Positions 8,964 through 21,358 of a DNA stretch of 64,000 nt are shown one piece after another. Both the position numbers and the translations under genes were made by a program. The notes under the pieces were generated by a model. The model saw only the letters and a list, made by a program, of their open reading frames with translations. It was not told the DNA's origin and did no database searches. The DNA is from Galeopsis tetrahit (lineage: Eukaryota; Streptophyta; Magnoliopsida; Lamiales; Lamiaceae). Location: assembly GCA_963675135.1 (NCBI GenBank), contig OY776126.1, forward strand, positions 20,587,195-20,651,194, written 5' to 3'. The first letter of the stretch is position 1. Each line of letters starts with the position of its first letter.

Positions 8964-11900
8964 ATGTCGAAGACGAATGATAACATGGATGTTGACCCCA
9001 CTAATACTGAGGACGTGCATGGTACTGAGAATATTGGCATCGATGCCAGTAAGGAAACGTCTCCTGATCGATCTGTTTCACACAGTTCTGATATAGGAAA
9101 ACAGAATGAACATGCTGAAAGGGTTAGAAACAGAAGTGATCTGTTTGCTCCCTTTTCTCCTTTCAACAATCCCATGAGGGATAAGACGTTTACCTTCTCT
9201 GCACCTGGGCCGAGGCCAATGGTTGTACAAGGAGAAAAGCCTGAAAATTTTTCAGGATCTGAATTCAAAAGATGGCAAAGTAAGATGCGATTTTACTTAA
9301 CCATGCTTGGAATGGATAGGTTTTTTACCGAAACTAAACCTACACAACCTGACTCAAGTGGTAGCCAACAAGAAAGGATCTATTATGATCAGTGGTCTAG
9401 TGGTGATTATCTATGCAGAAATCACATAATTGGAGGACTTTCTGATGCCCTCTATAGTGTCTACTGTGACATACAATCTGCAAAGGAACTGTGGGAGTCT
9501 TTGGAGAAAAAGTACAGAACTGAAGGTGTTGGACTAAAGAAATTCGTTGTTGTACAACTGTACGATTTTAAGATGGAGGATAACAAATCTGTAGTGGATC
9601 AAGTCCAGAAACTACAGATTATTTTCCATAAGATAGTTGTTGAAGATATAGTGTTACCTGATGCATTTCAAGTAGCAACTGTGGCTGAGAAACTACCTTC
9701 ATCATGGAAGGATTTCAAGTCATATCTAAAGCACAAACGAAAGCTTATGAGCTTGGAGGATCTGATTATCCGTCTCAGGATTGAAGAGGACAATCGAAAG
9801 AGAGAAGGCAAGGGACCTGCCCTCCGGATTGAAGCCAAGGCTAACTTGATGGAACAAGAGGGTCCATCAAGGAAAAGAAAGCGTCCCAACGAGTCTGCTG
9901 CCAACACAACGAAGATTGTGAAGGGGAAGGGTCCAGCCACAAAGCAGAAATTCACGGGAAATTGCTATAACTGTGGGAAACCAAACCACAGGTCCAGTGA
10001 ATGTCGTCAACCCCGTCGTGACGATAAAGGAAAGGGCAAGCAGAAAACACAAGATTCTGTGAACCTTACTGATTTGGACATGTCCGCAGTGGTGACGGAG
10101 GTCAACTTGGTGGACAATAAGAAAGAGTGGTTCGTGGACACTGGTGCCACCTGCCACGTCTGCTCAGAGAGATCTGCATTCTCAAACTATTCTCCTTCTG
10201 ATGGGAGAAAGCTTTTCATGGGAAATCAAGCCTCATCTGAAGTGGCTGAAATTGGGTCAGTGGTGCTAAAACTGACATCTGGAAAAGAGCTAACCTTGAA
10301 GAACGTGCTGCATGTCCCAGACATCCGGAAGAATCTGATTTCGGGGTCTCTTCTAGTTAGCAATCAATTTAGACTAGTCTTTGAATCTGATAAGATAGTT
10401 CTAAGTAAGTTTGGTCACTTTCTCGGGAAGGGTTATCTCGAGAATGGTCTGTTTAAATTAAGCACAATGGTTGTAAGCCCCAAAGGCAAACAAGTTGTTA
10501 ATGAAATTTCTTCTACTTCTGCTTATATCGTTGAGTGTTCCTCTTTATGGCATTTTAGATTAGGACATGTGAATTTAAAATCCATAAAACGATTAGTAAA
10601 TCTCGATTTACTTAAAATTGACAATGTTGATACATCCAAACGATGTGAAATATGCACGGAAGCAAAGATGACCAAACTACCGTTTAAAATTGTTGAAAGG
10701 AACACTGCCCCTCTAGACTTAATTCACACGGTTGTATGTGATTTAAAGTTTGTACAAACTAGAGGAGGGAAAAAGTATTTTATTACTTTTATAGATGATT
10801 GTACATGATTCTGCTACGTTTATCTTTTGAGAAGTAAAGACGAAGCTATAGAAGCTTTTAAACGGTACAAAAATGAAGTAGAGAATCAATTGGACACTCG
10901 AATTAAATCAATTCGTAGTGATAGGGGTGGAGAGTACGTAGCTCCGTTTGAACAACTATGTATAGAATCTGGGATTGTACATCAAACTACAGCCCATTAC
11001 TCACCTCAGTCCAATGGTGTTGCGGAAAGGAAAAATCGAACACTAAAGGAGATGATGAACGCAATGTTAATCAGCTCAGGTCTACCTCAGAACTTTTGGG
11101 GGGAAGCCATTCTGTCGGCTAACCACATTCTGAATAAGATCCCTCATAAAACGAAGGATCAAACTCCTTATGAAATATGGAGGAAACGAAAACCTTCATA
11201 CAAATACCTCAAAGTGTGGGGGTGTTTGGCTAAGGTTGAAGTACCACTTCCTAAACAAGTTAAAATCGGCCCTAAAACAGTTGATTGTATCTTTATAGGA
11301 TATGCTTCAAACAACTGTGCCTATTGATTTCTGATTCACAAATATGAAATACCGGATATGACAGAAGGCACCATAATTGAGTCAAGGAACGTAGTATTCT
11401 TTGAAAACATTTTTCCTCTTAAGGAAAAGGAGGAAGAGAGTTCGAATAAAAGAACTCTTGAAGCAACAGACGACACTGTTAGTCCTTCCACTCAAGAAAG
11501 TGAAGAATCGAGACGCAGTAAGAGAGCTAGAATAGATAAAGATTTTGGTTCAGACTTCATTACTTATGTTCTGGAGGAAGACGAACCCAAAACTATCAAG
11601 GAAGCTATGGCAAGACCAGATGCACAACTCTGGAAGGAGGCCATAAAAAGTGAATACGAGTCTATTCTGTTAAATCACACATGGGAGTTGGTCGACCTCC
11701 CTAAAGGTTGTAAGCCCTTAGGATGCAAGTGGATCCTTAGAAGAAAGTACAAAACAGATGGATCTGTTGACAAGTACAAAGCTCGTCTAGTTGCAAAAGG
11801 TTTTAAACAAAAAGAAGGGTATGATTTCTTCGATACATACTCACCAGTGACAAGAATCATCTCCATTCGGGTGTTAGTCGCTATTGCTGCTTTGCACAAT

Positions 11901-13152
11901 CTCGAAATACACCAAATGGACGTTAAGACGACGTTTCTTAATGGTGAGATGGATGCTGAAATATACATGGATCAACCTGAAGGATATGTTGCTCCTGGAA
12001 ACGAGAAAAAGGTGTGCAAACTCGTTCGATCACTGTATGGACTTAAGCAAGCTCCTAAACAGTGGCACTTGAAATTTGACAATACGATGTTGTCAAATGG
12101 GTTTCGAATTAACGAATGTGATAAGTGTGTATACGTGAAAGATACACCAAATGGATTTGTTATCGTATGCTTATATGTCGATGACATGTTAATCATGAGT
12201 AACAATCACAATATCATAGTTAATACGAAGAACATGTTAAGTAGAAACTTTGACATGAAAGACATTGGGATTAGCAGATGTGATTCTTGGAATCAAGATA
12301 GAGAGAACGTCTGATGGAATTTCCTTGACACAATCTCACTATGTGGAGAAGGTACTAAAACAATTTAATGCCTTTAACGATCCACCTGCTAAGACACATT
12401 TGGAACTAAATGTTCACTTGAGAAAGAATAGAGGAGAACCAGTGGCTCAACTGGAATACGCAAGAATCATTGGAAGTGTGATGTACATCACGAACTGTAC
12501 GCGCCCTGATCTTGCATGTTCAGTAAACAAGTTGAGTCAATACACGAACAATCCAAGTCATGAGCACTGGAAAGCACTGAAAAGGGTATTAAGATACTTG
12601 AAGTACACCCTTGATTATGGACTTCACTACACAAGACATCCAGTTGTAGTCGAAGGATACAGTGATGCAAATTGGATATCAGACACTAAAGACTCGCTAT
12701 CCACCAGTGGATATGTATTCACTATTGGAGGAGGAGCAGTGTCGTGGAGGTCCAAGAAACAAACGTGTATTGCCCGCTCCACAATGGAATCATAATTTAT
12801 TGCTTTAGACCTAGCCGCTGCTGAGGCTGAATGGTTGCGTAACTTTCTGGAAGACATTCCATGTTGGAATAAACCGGTACCTTCGGTGACGGTACACTGT
12901 GACAGTCAGGCTGCCATTGGGAGAGCTACGAATGTCATGTACAACGGAAAGTCGAGACACATACGTCGTCGACACAACTCCGTTAGAGAATTGATCTCCA
13001 CTGGAGTAATGTCCATTGATTATGTCAACATAAAGGACAATATAGCGGATCCGCTCACGAAGAGCATAAACCGAGATCAATTGAACAAGCTGGTAGAAGG
13101 AATGGGTCTAAAACCCACAAGAAAAACCAAAGCAGTGGAAACCCAACCATGA
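8964..13152 (+). pseudogene. copia gag-pol polyprotein, degenerate
   Basis: Visible domains are: a UBN2-type gag (about 9250-9950); a CCHC zinc knuckle CYNCGKPNHRSSEC (about 9963-10004); an aspartic protease motif WFVDTGAT (about 10127-10150); the pre-integrase H-x-x-x-x-H-x(n)-C-x-x-C region (about 10545-10665); the integrase core with IRSDRGGEY and SPQSNGVAERKN (about 10720-11240); reverse transcriptase with YVDDMLI (about 12172-12192); and RNase H with SDANW...DSLSTSGYVF (about 12660-12730). Breaks are TGA at 10806-10808, TGA at 11325-11327, a one-base frameshift at about 12262-12272, and TAA at 12793-12795. The related fragment at 56205-57853 has sense codons at the first two sites, so these are lesions of this copy. 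Confidence 0.92.
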
Positions 13153-13656
13153 TGACTGGAGATCCCAAGAACTTGGTTCAATGGAAAAACGAAACTGTGG
13201 AAGTTAGTGAGAAAACACTTGAAAACCATGACTATTCCTGACAGCACTATCTCAAGTGTTAATGACCCGTAAGATGTGGTAAAGGTTGAGTCTTCGACTC
13301 TTAATGATTCCTAGAGTATAACGGGATACTCGAAAGGAAGTCACCTATATAAATGAGAAGTGAGGGCCGCTTCGACCAAACATTTATGAAGACAAAGGAC
13401 GTCCATGGCCAAAACGGACAAAAATGTGAGAACGTTATAAAGACGAGATTGAAGTGTGCTGACACTGTTGATTAGGTATACACTATGGAGGAGTAGTTCA
13501 AGGCAATACGTCCACTAAGCCGCCGGTGTACCCGATAGTGTTTGGCTACGGAAAGTTCAAAGCCAAAAACTACTTTTCCGGATGCACGGAGATCTCAATC
13601 GAACTGAACACTGAGTCTGATGTTGTATAGATACTATTTTCACTCATGTGGGGGAT

Positions 13657-14666
13657 TGTTGAAATTAATGGGATTAATTGGGTTTTGACACCCTTATCTA
13701 ATTAATTAATTAGATGGACTAAAACGTTAATTATAAAATAATTAAACGTGACATAGTCGATCTACTCGCGGGGTAGATGAACGTGGTGTATTTAATATCT
13801 CAAAACCAAGTTAAGGTGAGTGAGAAATTAATTGTTGAAGTTGAGAGTTTCAACTTTGAAGTTTGAGGAAGTGAGAAGTTGTCCCACATAGGAAACCTAC
13901 AAAACATTTATGATGTTTAAAGGCATTGAAGTTCAACTATGTATAAGAGGTACACTCCTCTAAGAGCCACACGCGCGCGCGCCCGCCCGGCTCGGCTCGG
14001 CTTCGGAATCGGATTTGGTCTTTGGTGGTCTTTGGGGCCCACCTATCTTTTTGCAGACCCAAAAACTCCGAAAGCCCAACTCAGGAATGGGTCCGGCCCA
14101 TTCGAATTACTTCAAGAATTCTCAAACTTGGTCTTCAAGACTTATCCACGTACGAGATATTTTCGTGATTTAGTCTTCAAGACTTATCCACGTACGAGAT
14201 ATTTTCGTGATATTCCCACGATTTTCTCAACGACCTCCTAGGGTTTCTTCTGCCTATAAATACAGACTCTTCCCTAATTTCAAACTTACGCTGAAATTCG
14301 CCCCTCTCTCTCTCTACTCTCCTCTCGTCCCTACGCAATGTATTGAGCTCCCGTAAGCTTACACTGTTCTTTCTTGTGCCGGATTTATATCCGAGAAAGC
14401 TTACACTGTTCTTTCTTGTGCCGGATTTATATCCGAGAGTGTTCAGTTCGTACTAAGTACGTTCGCCGAAGCTTCTTATACAGTGGTGCTACTGTGTAAG
14501 AAGTAAAAATCGTTTTACCTTTGGGAACGGAACGCCATACCAGTCGAGCACTACCTGGGCGTATTCTGTTCTGCGGGAAAAGGGTTTTCCCTTGACTCGA
14601 CTTGTGTGTTATCTGACTCTTCGATATTGCAGTATACCCCACCCATCAGGCGTATAGTTTCCAACA
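13657..14666 (+). repeat. 3' LTR of the copia element, with internal duplications
   Basis: This LTR is 1010 bp, about 120 bp longer than the 5' LTR. The extra length comes mainly from two tandem duplications. One is a block of about 40 bp around 14130-14206 (GTCTTCAAGACTTATCCACG... twice). The other is a block of about 42 bp around 14355-14437 (AGCTTACACTGTTCTTTC... twice). Point differences from the 5' LTR are few. Confidence 0.9.
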
Positions 14667-14885
14667 CAGTTGACACCATTAACAATAATATATTCTCGAT
14701 CGCCGCCTAATTTATAACATTAATTATTGTACAAAGTAACATTAATTATTGTACAAAGATTATTAGGAATACAATTTTCAAATTGCGATTCACAATTTTT
14801 AAAACCGCACTGTTTCCATTTCAAACACAAGCAGGGTTAGTATTGGCTTGTGCTCTAGATTACATTTCAAACACAAGCAGAGTTA

Positions 14886-15116
14886 GTATTGGCTTGTGCT
14901 GTAGATTACATATTACATAACTTTCTTCGGAAAGAATGTCACTCTATGAATTTCCAGTTGAATATGAAGAAGATCGAATTTCCAGTTGAATATGAAGAAG
15001 ATCGAAGAGGAAAAATTGAAATGGATGGAGAACTAGTATTGCCTAATGCTATGTGGGAAATGAGGCTTAGGTATAACCGTAATGGAAATGAAGATGAGAA
15101 TAATAACGATGAATAA
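14886..15116 (+). pseudogene. C-terminal relic of a PIF/Harbinger (DDE_Tnp_4, HARBI1-like) transposase
   Basis: The open frame (about 75 residues) contains ACAVDYILHNFLRKEC followed by an acidic EFPVEYEEDR segment. The pattern A-C-x-x-LHNF-[IL]-R closes the DDE_Tnp_4 nuclease domain in plant HARBI1-like proteins, and an acidic tail after it is usual. None of the upstream catalytic domain survives between here and the left TIR, so the element is an internal-deletion derivative. This agrees with the TAA target duplication. The family assignment is by recognition of a short motif only. Confidence 0.6.
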
Positions 15117-15326
15117 TATATTTTTTTAAACTAATATATTTTTTGTATTTTTTCTAAATAATTTAGATGATTTTTTTTATATACAAGTGTGTTCGATATA
15201 CGTTTGCATCAATAGTTGTAGGGGCGTAGTCTATGGAAATCCATGTAAGAGTCAGTGGATTATCCACTGACTTTTTAAAGTCCAAAAAAAAATTCAACAG
15301 AATCTCAATTGAATACACACTCCTAA

Positions 15327-16060
15327 ATTTTAAAATCTGAATTTCAAAATACTCAAAATCTCAAAATAAACATCCCAATAACATTGGTATGATTTCGACA
15401 TAATAACTACTCAAAATATGAGCGATTTTTTGCGATTTTGTACCTCAATGGATGATTTTATATATTTTTTATTTGAAATTTGAAAGTACAATTTACAAAG
15501 TAGAATATGCTAAATTCATCTTACTCCAAATACATGTTTGAAGAAGAAGTCCTTGATGTTATATAATCGATTAAGTTGATGGTTCATTATTTATTCTACA
15601 ATATTTGATATTTGGTTCAACTCAACATGAGATTGTTTTTTAAAATTATATTTTAACATGAGAAAAAATAAAGAAAAAAGAGCTGTACCTTTTTTTTTTA
15701 ATTGGCTGCCATATATTTCAGATCAAGAAATACCAATTCAATGTCCACCCCTAAACCGATTCACTATCTGTGACCCCACGTTTCGATTTATCATAAATGC
15801 AAGCTCATTAATTTCATAATCTCCTCTTTCTAGTAATCTTTGTTGACATACACACTGTCAAAATTAAAAAAAAAAAAACATAGACTAATTAAGTTAATGG
15901 GCTGAAAACATATATTATTGGACCACCATTAATTCATTTGGGTTAATTCTTAATTTATTTGTCAACTGACCCGCTTGTGTTCTAATTTTGACAAAAAAAT
16001 TTCTCGTTTATTTTGTCAATTTCTGTGATTTTTTAATCTTTTATTTTATTTTCGAACGCG
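15327..16060. other. AT-rich intergenic, no gene seen
   Basis: The stretch is A/T-rich with scattered poly-T and poly-A runs. No protein-like frame, tRNA-like sequence or transposon end could be supported. Confidence 0.5.
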
Positions 16061-16470
16061 GGATATTAAATGTAGTAATTCAAATCGTAATATGTAGTAA
16101 CACACATTATTTTATGTAGTAATAACACAAACTATTTTATATAATAATACAAATTCTTTTATTTAGTAACCCGTTTTTTTCTAGTGTTTTTGTTAATGTA
16201 GTACGGAGTAACTCACATTATAATACGTAGTAACATATACTATCGCATGTAGTAAACACAATAACCATGTTGTAATGCAAATCATTTGATAAAGTTACAT
16301 ATAGTAACAAACGCATATTCAATTTAGTAATTCAAACTGAAGTATGTAGTAACATATAATTTTTTATATAGTAATACCGATTCTTTTATGTAGTATTTTT
16401 TTCTATAATTTTTATTGATTAAGTAACTCACATTATAACATATTGCATGTAATAATATAAAATAATCTCG
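16061..16470. repeat. Degenerate short-period repeat (ATGTAGTAA motif)
   Basis: The motif (A/T)(T/C)GTAGTAA(C/T) recurs at irregular spacing, mostly near 30-50 bp. It is accompanied by CACATTAT, ACAAACTATTTTAT and ATTCTTTTAT blocks. It reads as an old tandem array that has drifted, with no coding potential. Confidence 0.6.
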
Positions 16471-16599
16471 ATCCATAATAATAATTAAAGAATATTTTAA
16501 AAAATATAAAATATTTAAAGATTAAGGCCGTCATAAATTGCAGCGTTCGGCCGCGGTCTCGGGTGGCCGAAAACTGCTCGGAGAAGACGACTAAGTACA

Positions 16600-16765
16600 A
16601 TTTCTGTTAGTGGGTGTATTTATAAAAATTATTTCTGCTAGTGGGTGTATTTATAAAAAATATGGGTGTGAATTGGATTGTAAGTGTGTGCATTTATAAA
16701 AAATGTGGGTTGAACTGTCACTGAATGTATTTATAAAGAATGTGAGTGTGAATAACTGAAATGCA
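16600..16765. repeat. Short tandem repeat, GTGGGTGTATTTATAAAAA units
   Basis: Four or five imperfect copies of a GTGGGTGTATTTATAAAAA-like unit lie in a row, separated by 15-45 bp. The early pair (about 16609 and 16643) is nearly exact; the later ones are diverged. Confidence 0.6.
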
Positions 16766-18099
16766 TATATAATACTCCGTATTTCACAAAAACTAGCCAA
16801 AAAAAATCTTTGTTTACATACTATTAGTATTTATACACATTAAAATAATTTAAACATTTTTTAAAATCTAGACAAACAAACTTTTCTAAACCACAAAGAT
16901 CATTCAAAATATCTAATTTATATAATCATTTTTTTGTAAGAACATTAATTAATATTTTTTTGATGTCTCTATCCAGTAAGATGATAGACTGATTTAGGGG
17001 ACCAATCACATAGTCCACTAATAAGAACATTAATATTAATCAATTAAGAAGGAATTTTGAGTGAGATGGTCTTATACATGACACGAAACTCCAACTTAAC
17101 ATAGAAGTTACTAAAGAAAAAAATAGAACAAGCCAAATTATGTGCCACCAAGTTACATACAAGTGACAAGTGTTGTAGATCAATTTAAAAAATTCTCATA
17201 TCCAAGTAAAGTTAGCACTATAATTCAAAGAGACTTGTCGACTTGTGAGTGCTGACACATCGAGTAATGAATTCGAAAACACTAAAACTCTATCGTATCT
17301 ACGATCATCACAATATAATAACACAAAAAAATGATTTATACTATCGCCTAACTAATAGGCACCTATTAGCATTGAATTGCTTGGACCACATAAAACAATG
17401 TACTTTATATCCGTCCCTAAATAACGAGAACTCAAAGAACACTTTAATACGAATATTGTTCTTTGATACAAATATACAATCAAAACATGTTTTAATCGAC
17501 TTCTTAACATTATCATCGTCGAAATCCCACCCCTACACCGAAAAAATCTCATCATAAGCTATTCATAACTCCAAACCTCAATTATGTAAATTGATTCATA
17601 AATAATAATCACACTAATCTTGTGCTACACGAAACAAATTAAAAATCTTACGAAGTGTAAAATCCTTAATTCCCACCGATAAGACAAAGCTGGAGAAGAA
17701 AGACCACCAGATCATAAAACACAAATTTTTTTTTTTTTATAATCTTTAAATCAAAAGTTGAAAAGAAATAAAAATATAATTTTCCAATCTTATTCCCGAC
17801 ACACAAGATAAAACCCTATGAAGAATAAAAAAATGGAATTTAATAAAAAAGAAAATCGAAAATATAAGACGGAACAAATACCAAAAGGAAAGTACTAAAG
17901 AAAGCACACGTGGTTGAGAATCCCACACTCGTAAGAGCGCGTGGATTCTTACGAGCGAATCCTAATTGTCCATTCTGCTTTCATCCACGCGCTATCACTC
18001 GCCGGTGACGTGGCAATCTGTCACCGCCTTCGGATCACTGGTAACCAGCGCGCGTGTGATTAAAAGAAGCGTGCCGCCCTACCCTAACATTCGACAGAG
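16766..18099. other. Intergenic and upstream region of the GTE gene
   Basis: Small open frames here (for example 17249-17557) have no recognisable domain and no coding-like composition. From about 17930 the sequence becomes GC-richer (CACGCGCTATCACTCGCCGG). A GAGAGAGAAA-rich leader starts near 18105, as expected of a promoter and 5' leader of the downstream gene. Confidence 0.5.
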
Positions 18100-18564
18100 C
18101 GCTTTAGAGAGAGAAACAAGTGATTTCTAGAGAGAGAAAGCGAGTTGGGAGTTTGGATCGAAGAACAACGCGCACGGCGCACGTACCCCCTTTCTCCTTC
18201 CCCCAAACCCTAATTTCCTAATTTTCTCTGCTGTTTTTGAATATCTGTTTCTTACAGTCGTTTTCCGCTAATCTTATCTGTTCTTCAGATCTTAGCCCCT
18301 TTTTTCCCCCTTGTTTATGGGTGTTTATCTTTTGTTGTAAAATTGGATCTGCGTGTATTCATAGATATATCCAGTCTTTCTGATTTAACTGAGCTCCTGT
18401 TTTTCTATGCCTTTTGTTCATCGTGATTCTTGATACTCGTGGCTTTGGTGTTTGTTGCGTCTAGGGTTTTTGAAACCCTAGAATTTTTGAAGGGGCTTAT
18501 TCTAGGGTTCTTGAGGCTTGATTCGAAAAGGGGGTTTTTTATTTCGTAATTGGGGATTACATGT

Positions 18565-21175
18565 ATGGCTTCGGGAACTTTAGGGGATTCTAGTGATGAT
18601 GTGAATTGGAGAGGGGGCATTCGATGGTCGGAAAACAGTATAGTTTATAAGCGAAGAACCCAAAAGAAAGCCAAGAAAACCAGCAATAATAGCGATACAG
18701 CCACCCTTACCACAGTTTCCGGCGCCGAGAAACCCATATCCGCCGCTGCCGCCTCCTCCACGAATCAGATCCCCACACTCACAGAGGTTGAATCGGCCAC
18801 TGTTTCCACAACCTCCCCTGCTGTTGTTCCGGCCGCCCCCACCAATCATGCCGCTGCCTCCCCTCCGTCCTCTCCCCATGGCACTGCAGGGGACCATGAT
18901 GTTCAAGGGTCACTTGAAGGGAAGAGGGATGTAGACTCTTTCGAAAGGTCACCAAAGCATTCTCCACATCAAGAACAGAGCCTGTCACGCGGGTCACATG
19001 ACAGAAATGCAGGTTCTTCGCCTCAGCCACCACAACTAGAACATCGACTTGTGTCCCCAGAGTTGGATTATGGTTATCCTAGTCAAAATCGGGTACAACT
19101 AGGCAGTGGTGGTATTGAAACTTCAGAGCTGCAGAGCCTTGAGGTTTTGCAATTGCCTAACAATGGAAGAGAAGTTTCAACAAGGCAGTTACCCAATGGG
19201 AATGAGGCACAGAATGATGGAGAAACGATGGTTGGTTTATCTCAAGCTGCCCAAGGCAATGGTTCGGTTAATGCCAATGGAGTTGTGAAGCCTCTGGTAA
19301 TATCTAGTTTTAATGATAGGATTAGATTTAATTTATGTAAAGCCACCCCGAAGAATGAGATTATGGAGCTTAGAAATAATCTAGAGAACGACCTTGATCG
19401 GGTTAGGAAGTATTTTCAACAGCTCGAATCCAAAGAGCTTCAGCTTGCTTATAATAGTCAGGTTGGCAACACTAATATTAGTAATAGCAGTAATTATGTT
19501 GGAGCTGAAGGTGCTAATATTAGTGGGTACAATTATCTGCAAATCCAGCATGTCAGAAGCAACGTGGTAGATAGAAGGTTGTTGGTGAGGGTGAATTCAG
19601 AAATTGGCGCAATGGGACACCACGAAACTAGGCCAATAGGATTATCAAGAGTGAATTCTGATATGGGTGCTGCACGAAATTTAGAACCCAGGGTATATAA
19701 TAGGCAACTCAGTGTTGCAGTAATGGAGAACAATAACCGACCTGGCGAATTTGTTGAGAAGGAGAAACGGACACCAAAGGCCAATCAGTACTACAGAAAT
19801 TCAGAGTTCCTTTTGGGGAAAGATAGGTTGCCTCCGGAAAGTAATAAGAGGTTGAAGACAAGTAATGGGAGGAAACATAGTGGAGAAACCGATCACTCTA
19901 TGGGCTTTGGTTTTGGGTTCGATAAGAGCAGGAATCAGGTGTTTAAGAACTGTAGCAGCTTACTTCAGCGGTTGATGAAACACAAGTTTGGGTGGGTGTT
20001 TAATGAGCCAGTGAATGCCAAGGCCCTTGGGTTAGTTGATTACCATGATATCATCAAGCACCCTATGGATTTGGGTACAATCAAGACTAAGATGTCACAA
20101 AATCGGTACCAATCTCCGAGGGAGTTTGCTGAGGATGTGAGACTTGTTTTTGACAATGCCATGACTTATAATCCTAAGGGGCAAGATGTCCATTTTATGG
20201 CAGAACAGTTATTGCAGATTTTTGAAGAGAGATGGGCGGTTATAGAGGCTGAATGCAGTCCTTATTGGAAATATCAAGCGTATCAAGATGGTGGTTTGCA
20301 CACTCCCTCTTCCAGAAAAGCTCTGCCACCGTCTCATTTCTCCCATCCATCCGGGCCAGTCACTACTCCTACTGGTGCTGCTTCAGGTCCTTTTTACGTT
20401 CCTGCTACGCAGATGACATCATCAGTGGCTGTTGATCACAAAATTCATCGAGCGCATGTGGGCAGGACTCCAGTTCCAAAAAAACCTAAAGCAAAAGATC
20501 CCAATAAAAGGGACATGACTTATGATGAAAAGCAAAGACTTAGCACCAACCTTCAGGGTTTGCCTCCTGAGAAGCTTGATGCTATTGTTCAGATCATTAA
20601 GAAGAGGAGCACTGCACTTTCTCAGCATGATGATGAGATCGAGGTAGACATTGACAATGTTGATGCAGAGACCCTGTGGGAGCTCGATAGGTTTGTGACC
20701 AATTACAAAAAGAGTTTGAGCAAGAACAAAAGGAAAGCTGAACTCGCTCTTCAAGCAAGAACCTTGGCTAATCAGAATGTCACATCGGGGGTAAGAGCAT
20801 TCAATTTGTTACTGGTTACATAGAATTTTCAAATTAATTGTTCCGTCAGATCTTAATGAGAATGCATTAATCATTCTTTTGCTAATATTGCAGAACTCAA
20901 ATCCACCAGCGGAAGCCCAGATTGAAAGCGGAACAGGTATTGATCTACTCCATTGTGTTCTTTGTTCTATATTTTTTTGTCGACCAAGAATTGTTCTGTG
21001 AAAACTTGGATCTGAGATTTTTCTCTCCCTTCCAAAGCTTTTGAAAAGAGAACTGCTCTTGCTGATGGGGAAAAGCGGGCGTATAATGGAAGCAGGTCCA
21101 GCAGTTCAAGCAGTTCCAGCAGTGATTCTGGATCATCTTCAAGCGGTAATTGATGAAAAAACCATTCTTGCCTTT

Positions 21176-21206
<31 letters not shown>

Positions 21207-21358
21207 GTAAATGTCATGTTTCAGTGATAAATGTGGATGATGATGTTGGTTTTGGTCATGATATATGCCGGGTTTTTTTGTCTGTTACCGTGCTTTTGTT
21301 TTGACTCTGTATTTAACTCACAGATTCCGACAGCGACAGTTCCTCTGGAGACGGATAA
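18565..21358 (+). CDS. Bromodomain-NET (BET) transcription factor, GTE4-like
   Basis: Four exons were read by eye: 18565-20790, 20894-20936, 21038-21145 and 21324-21358, all GT-AG and in frame, giving 803 residues. Domains: a low-complexity N-terminus with basic VYKRRTQKKAKK (about 30-40); a bromodomain at about 455-565 with the conserved HPMDLGTIKTKM and the acetyl-lysine-binding asparagine in TYNPKG; a NET/ET domain at about 650-735 (MTYDEKQRLS...LPPEKLDAIVQIIKKR...EIEVDID); and a serine-rich, acidic C-terminus (SSSSSSSSSDSGSSSS) ending DSSSGDG. Plant GTE proteins bind acetylated histones and promote transcription. The ATG at 18565 (MASGTL) is preferred; the longer frame needs a non-ATG start. 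The 3' untranslated region seems to be spliced too (donor about 21394, acceptor about 22335). GTE4 is suggested by length and layout but not certain. Confidence 0.9.
21178..21200. repeat. TA microsatellite in GTE intron 3
   Basis: About eleven TA repeats followed by a T-run lie in the intron between exons 3 and 4. This is a likely length-polymorphic site. Confidence 0.7.

Larger units (their letters stand above)
7996..14666 (+). mobile_element. Complete Ty1/copia LTR retrotransposon, coding region broken
   Basis: It has two LTRs starting TGTTG and ending CAACA, and a perfect 5-bp target duplication CAGTT (7991-7995 and 14667-14671). The internal order gag, protease, integrase, reverse transcriptase, RNase H is the Ty1/copia order. 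A purine-rich tract (GTGGGGGA) directly precedes the 3' LTR. The bases after the 5' LTR (8883 onward) do not match the common tRNA-iMet primer-binding site. The polyprotein has three in-frame stops and one frameshift, so this copy cannot make a full polyprotein. It sits inside Harbinger copy 2. Confidence 0.95.
7511..15323. mobile_element. Non-autonomous PIF/Harbinger element, copy 2, split by a copia retrotransposon
   Basis: The ends match copy 1 (1394-2679): the left end is GGGGGATGTATTCAATTGAG, and the right end read in reverse starts GGAGTGTGTATTCAATTG. TAA duplications lie at 7508-7510 and 15324-15326. Removing the copia element (7996-14666 plus one 5-bp duplication) leaves an element of about 1.1 kb. 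The right part carries a transposase tail relic (14889-15116). It also has a tandem duplication of about 44 bp at 14820-14907 that is single in copy 1. Confidence 0.8.

Noticed and set aside
17249..17557. 102-residue open frame upstream of the GTE gene
   Set aside because: No domain, no ATG-supported context, a frame of similar length on the other strand, and ordinary AT-rich composition.
18550..18564. Longer start of the GTE gene
   Set aside because: It needs a TTG start; the ATG at 18565 begins the family-like MASG N-terminus.
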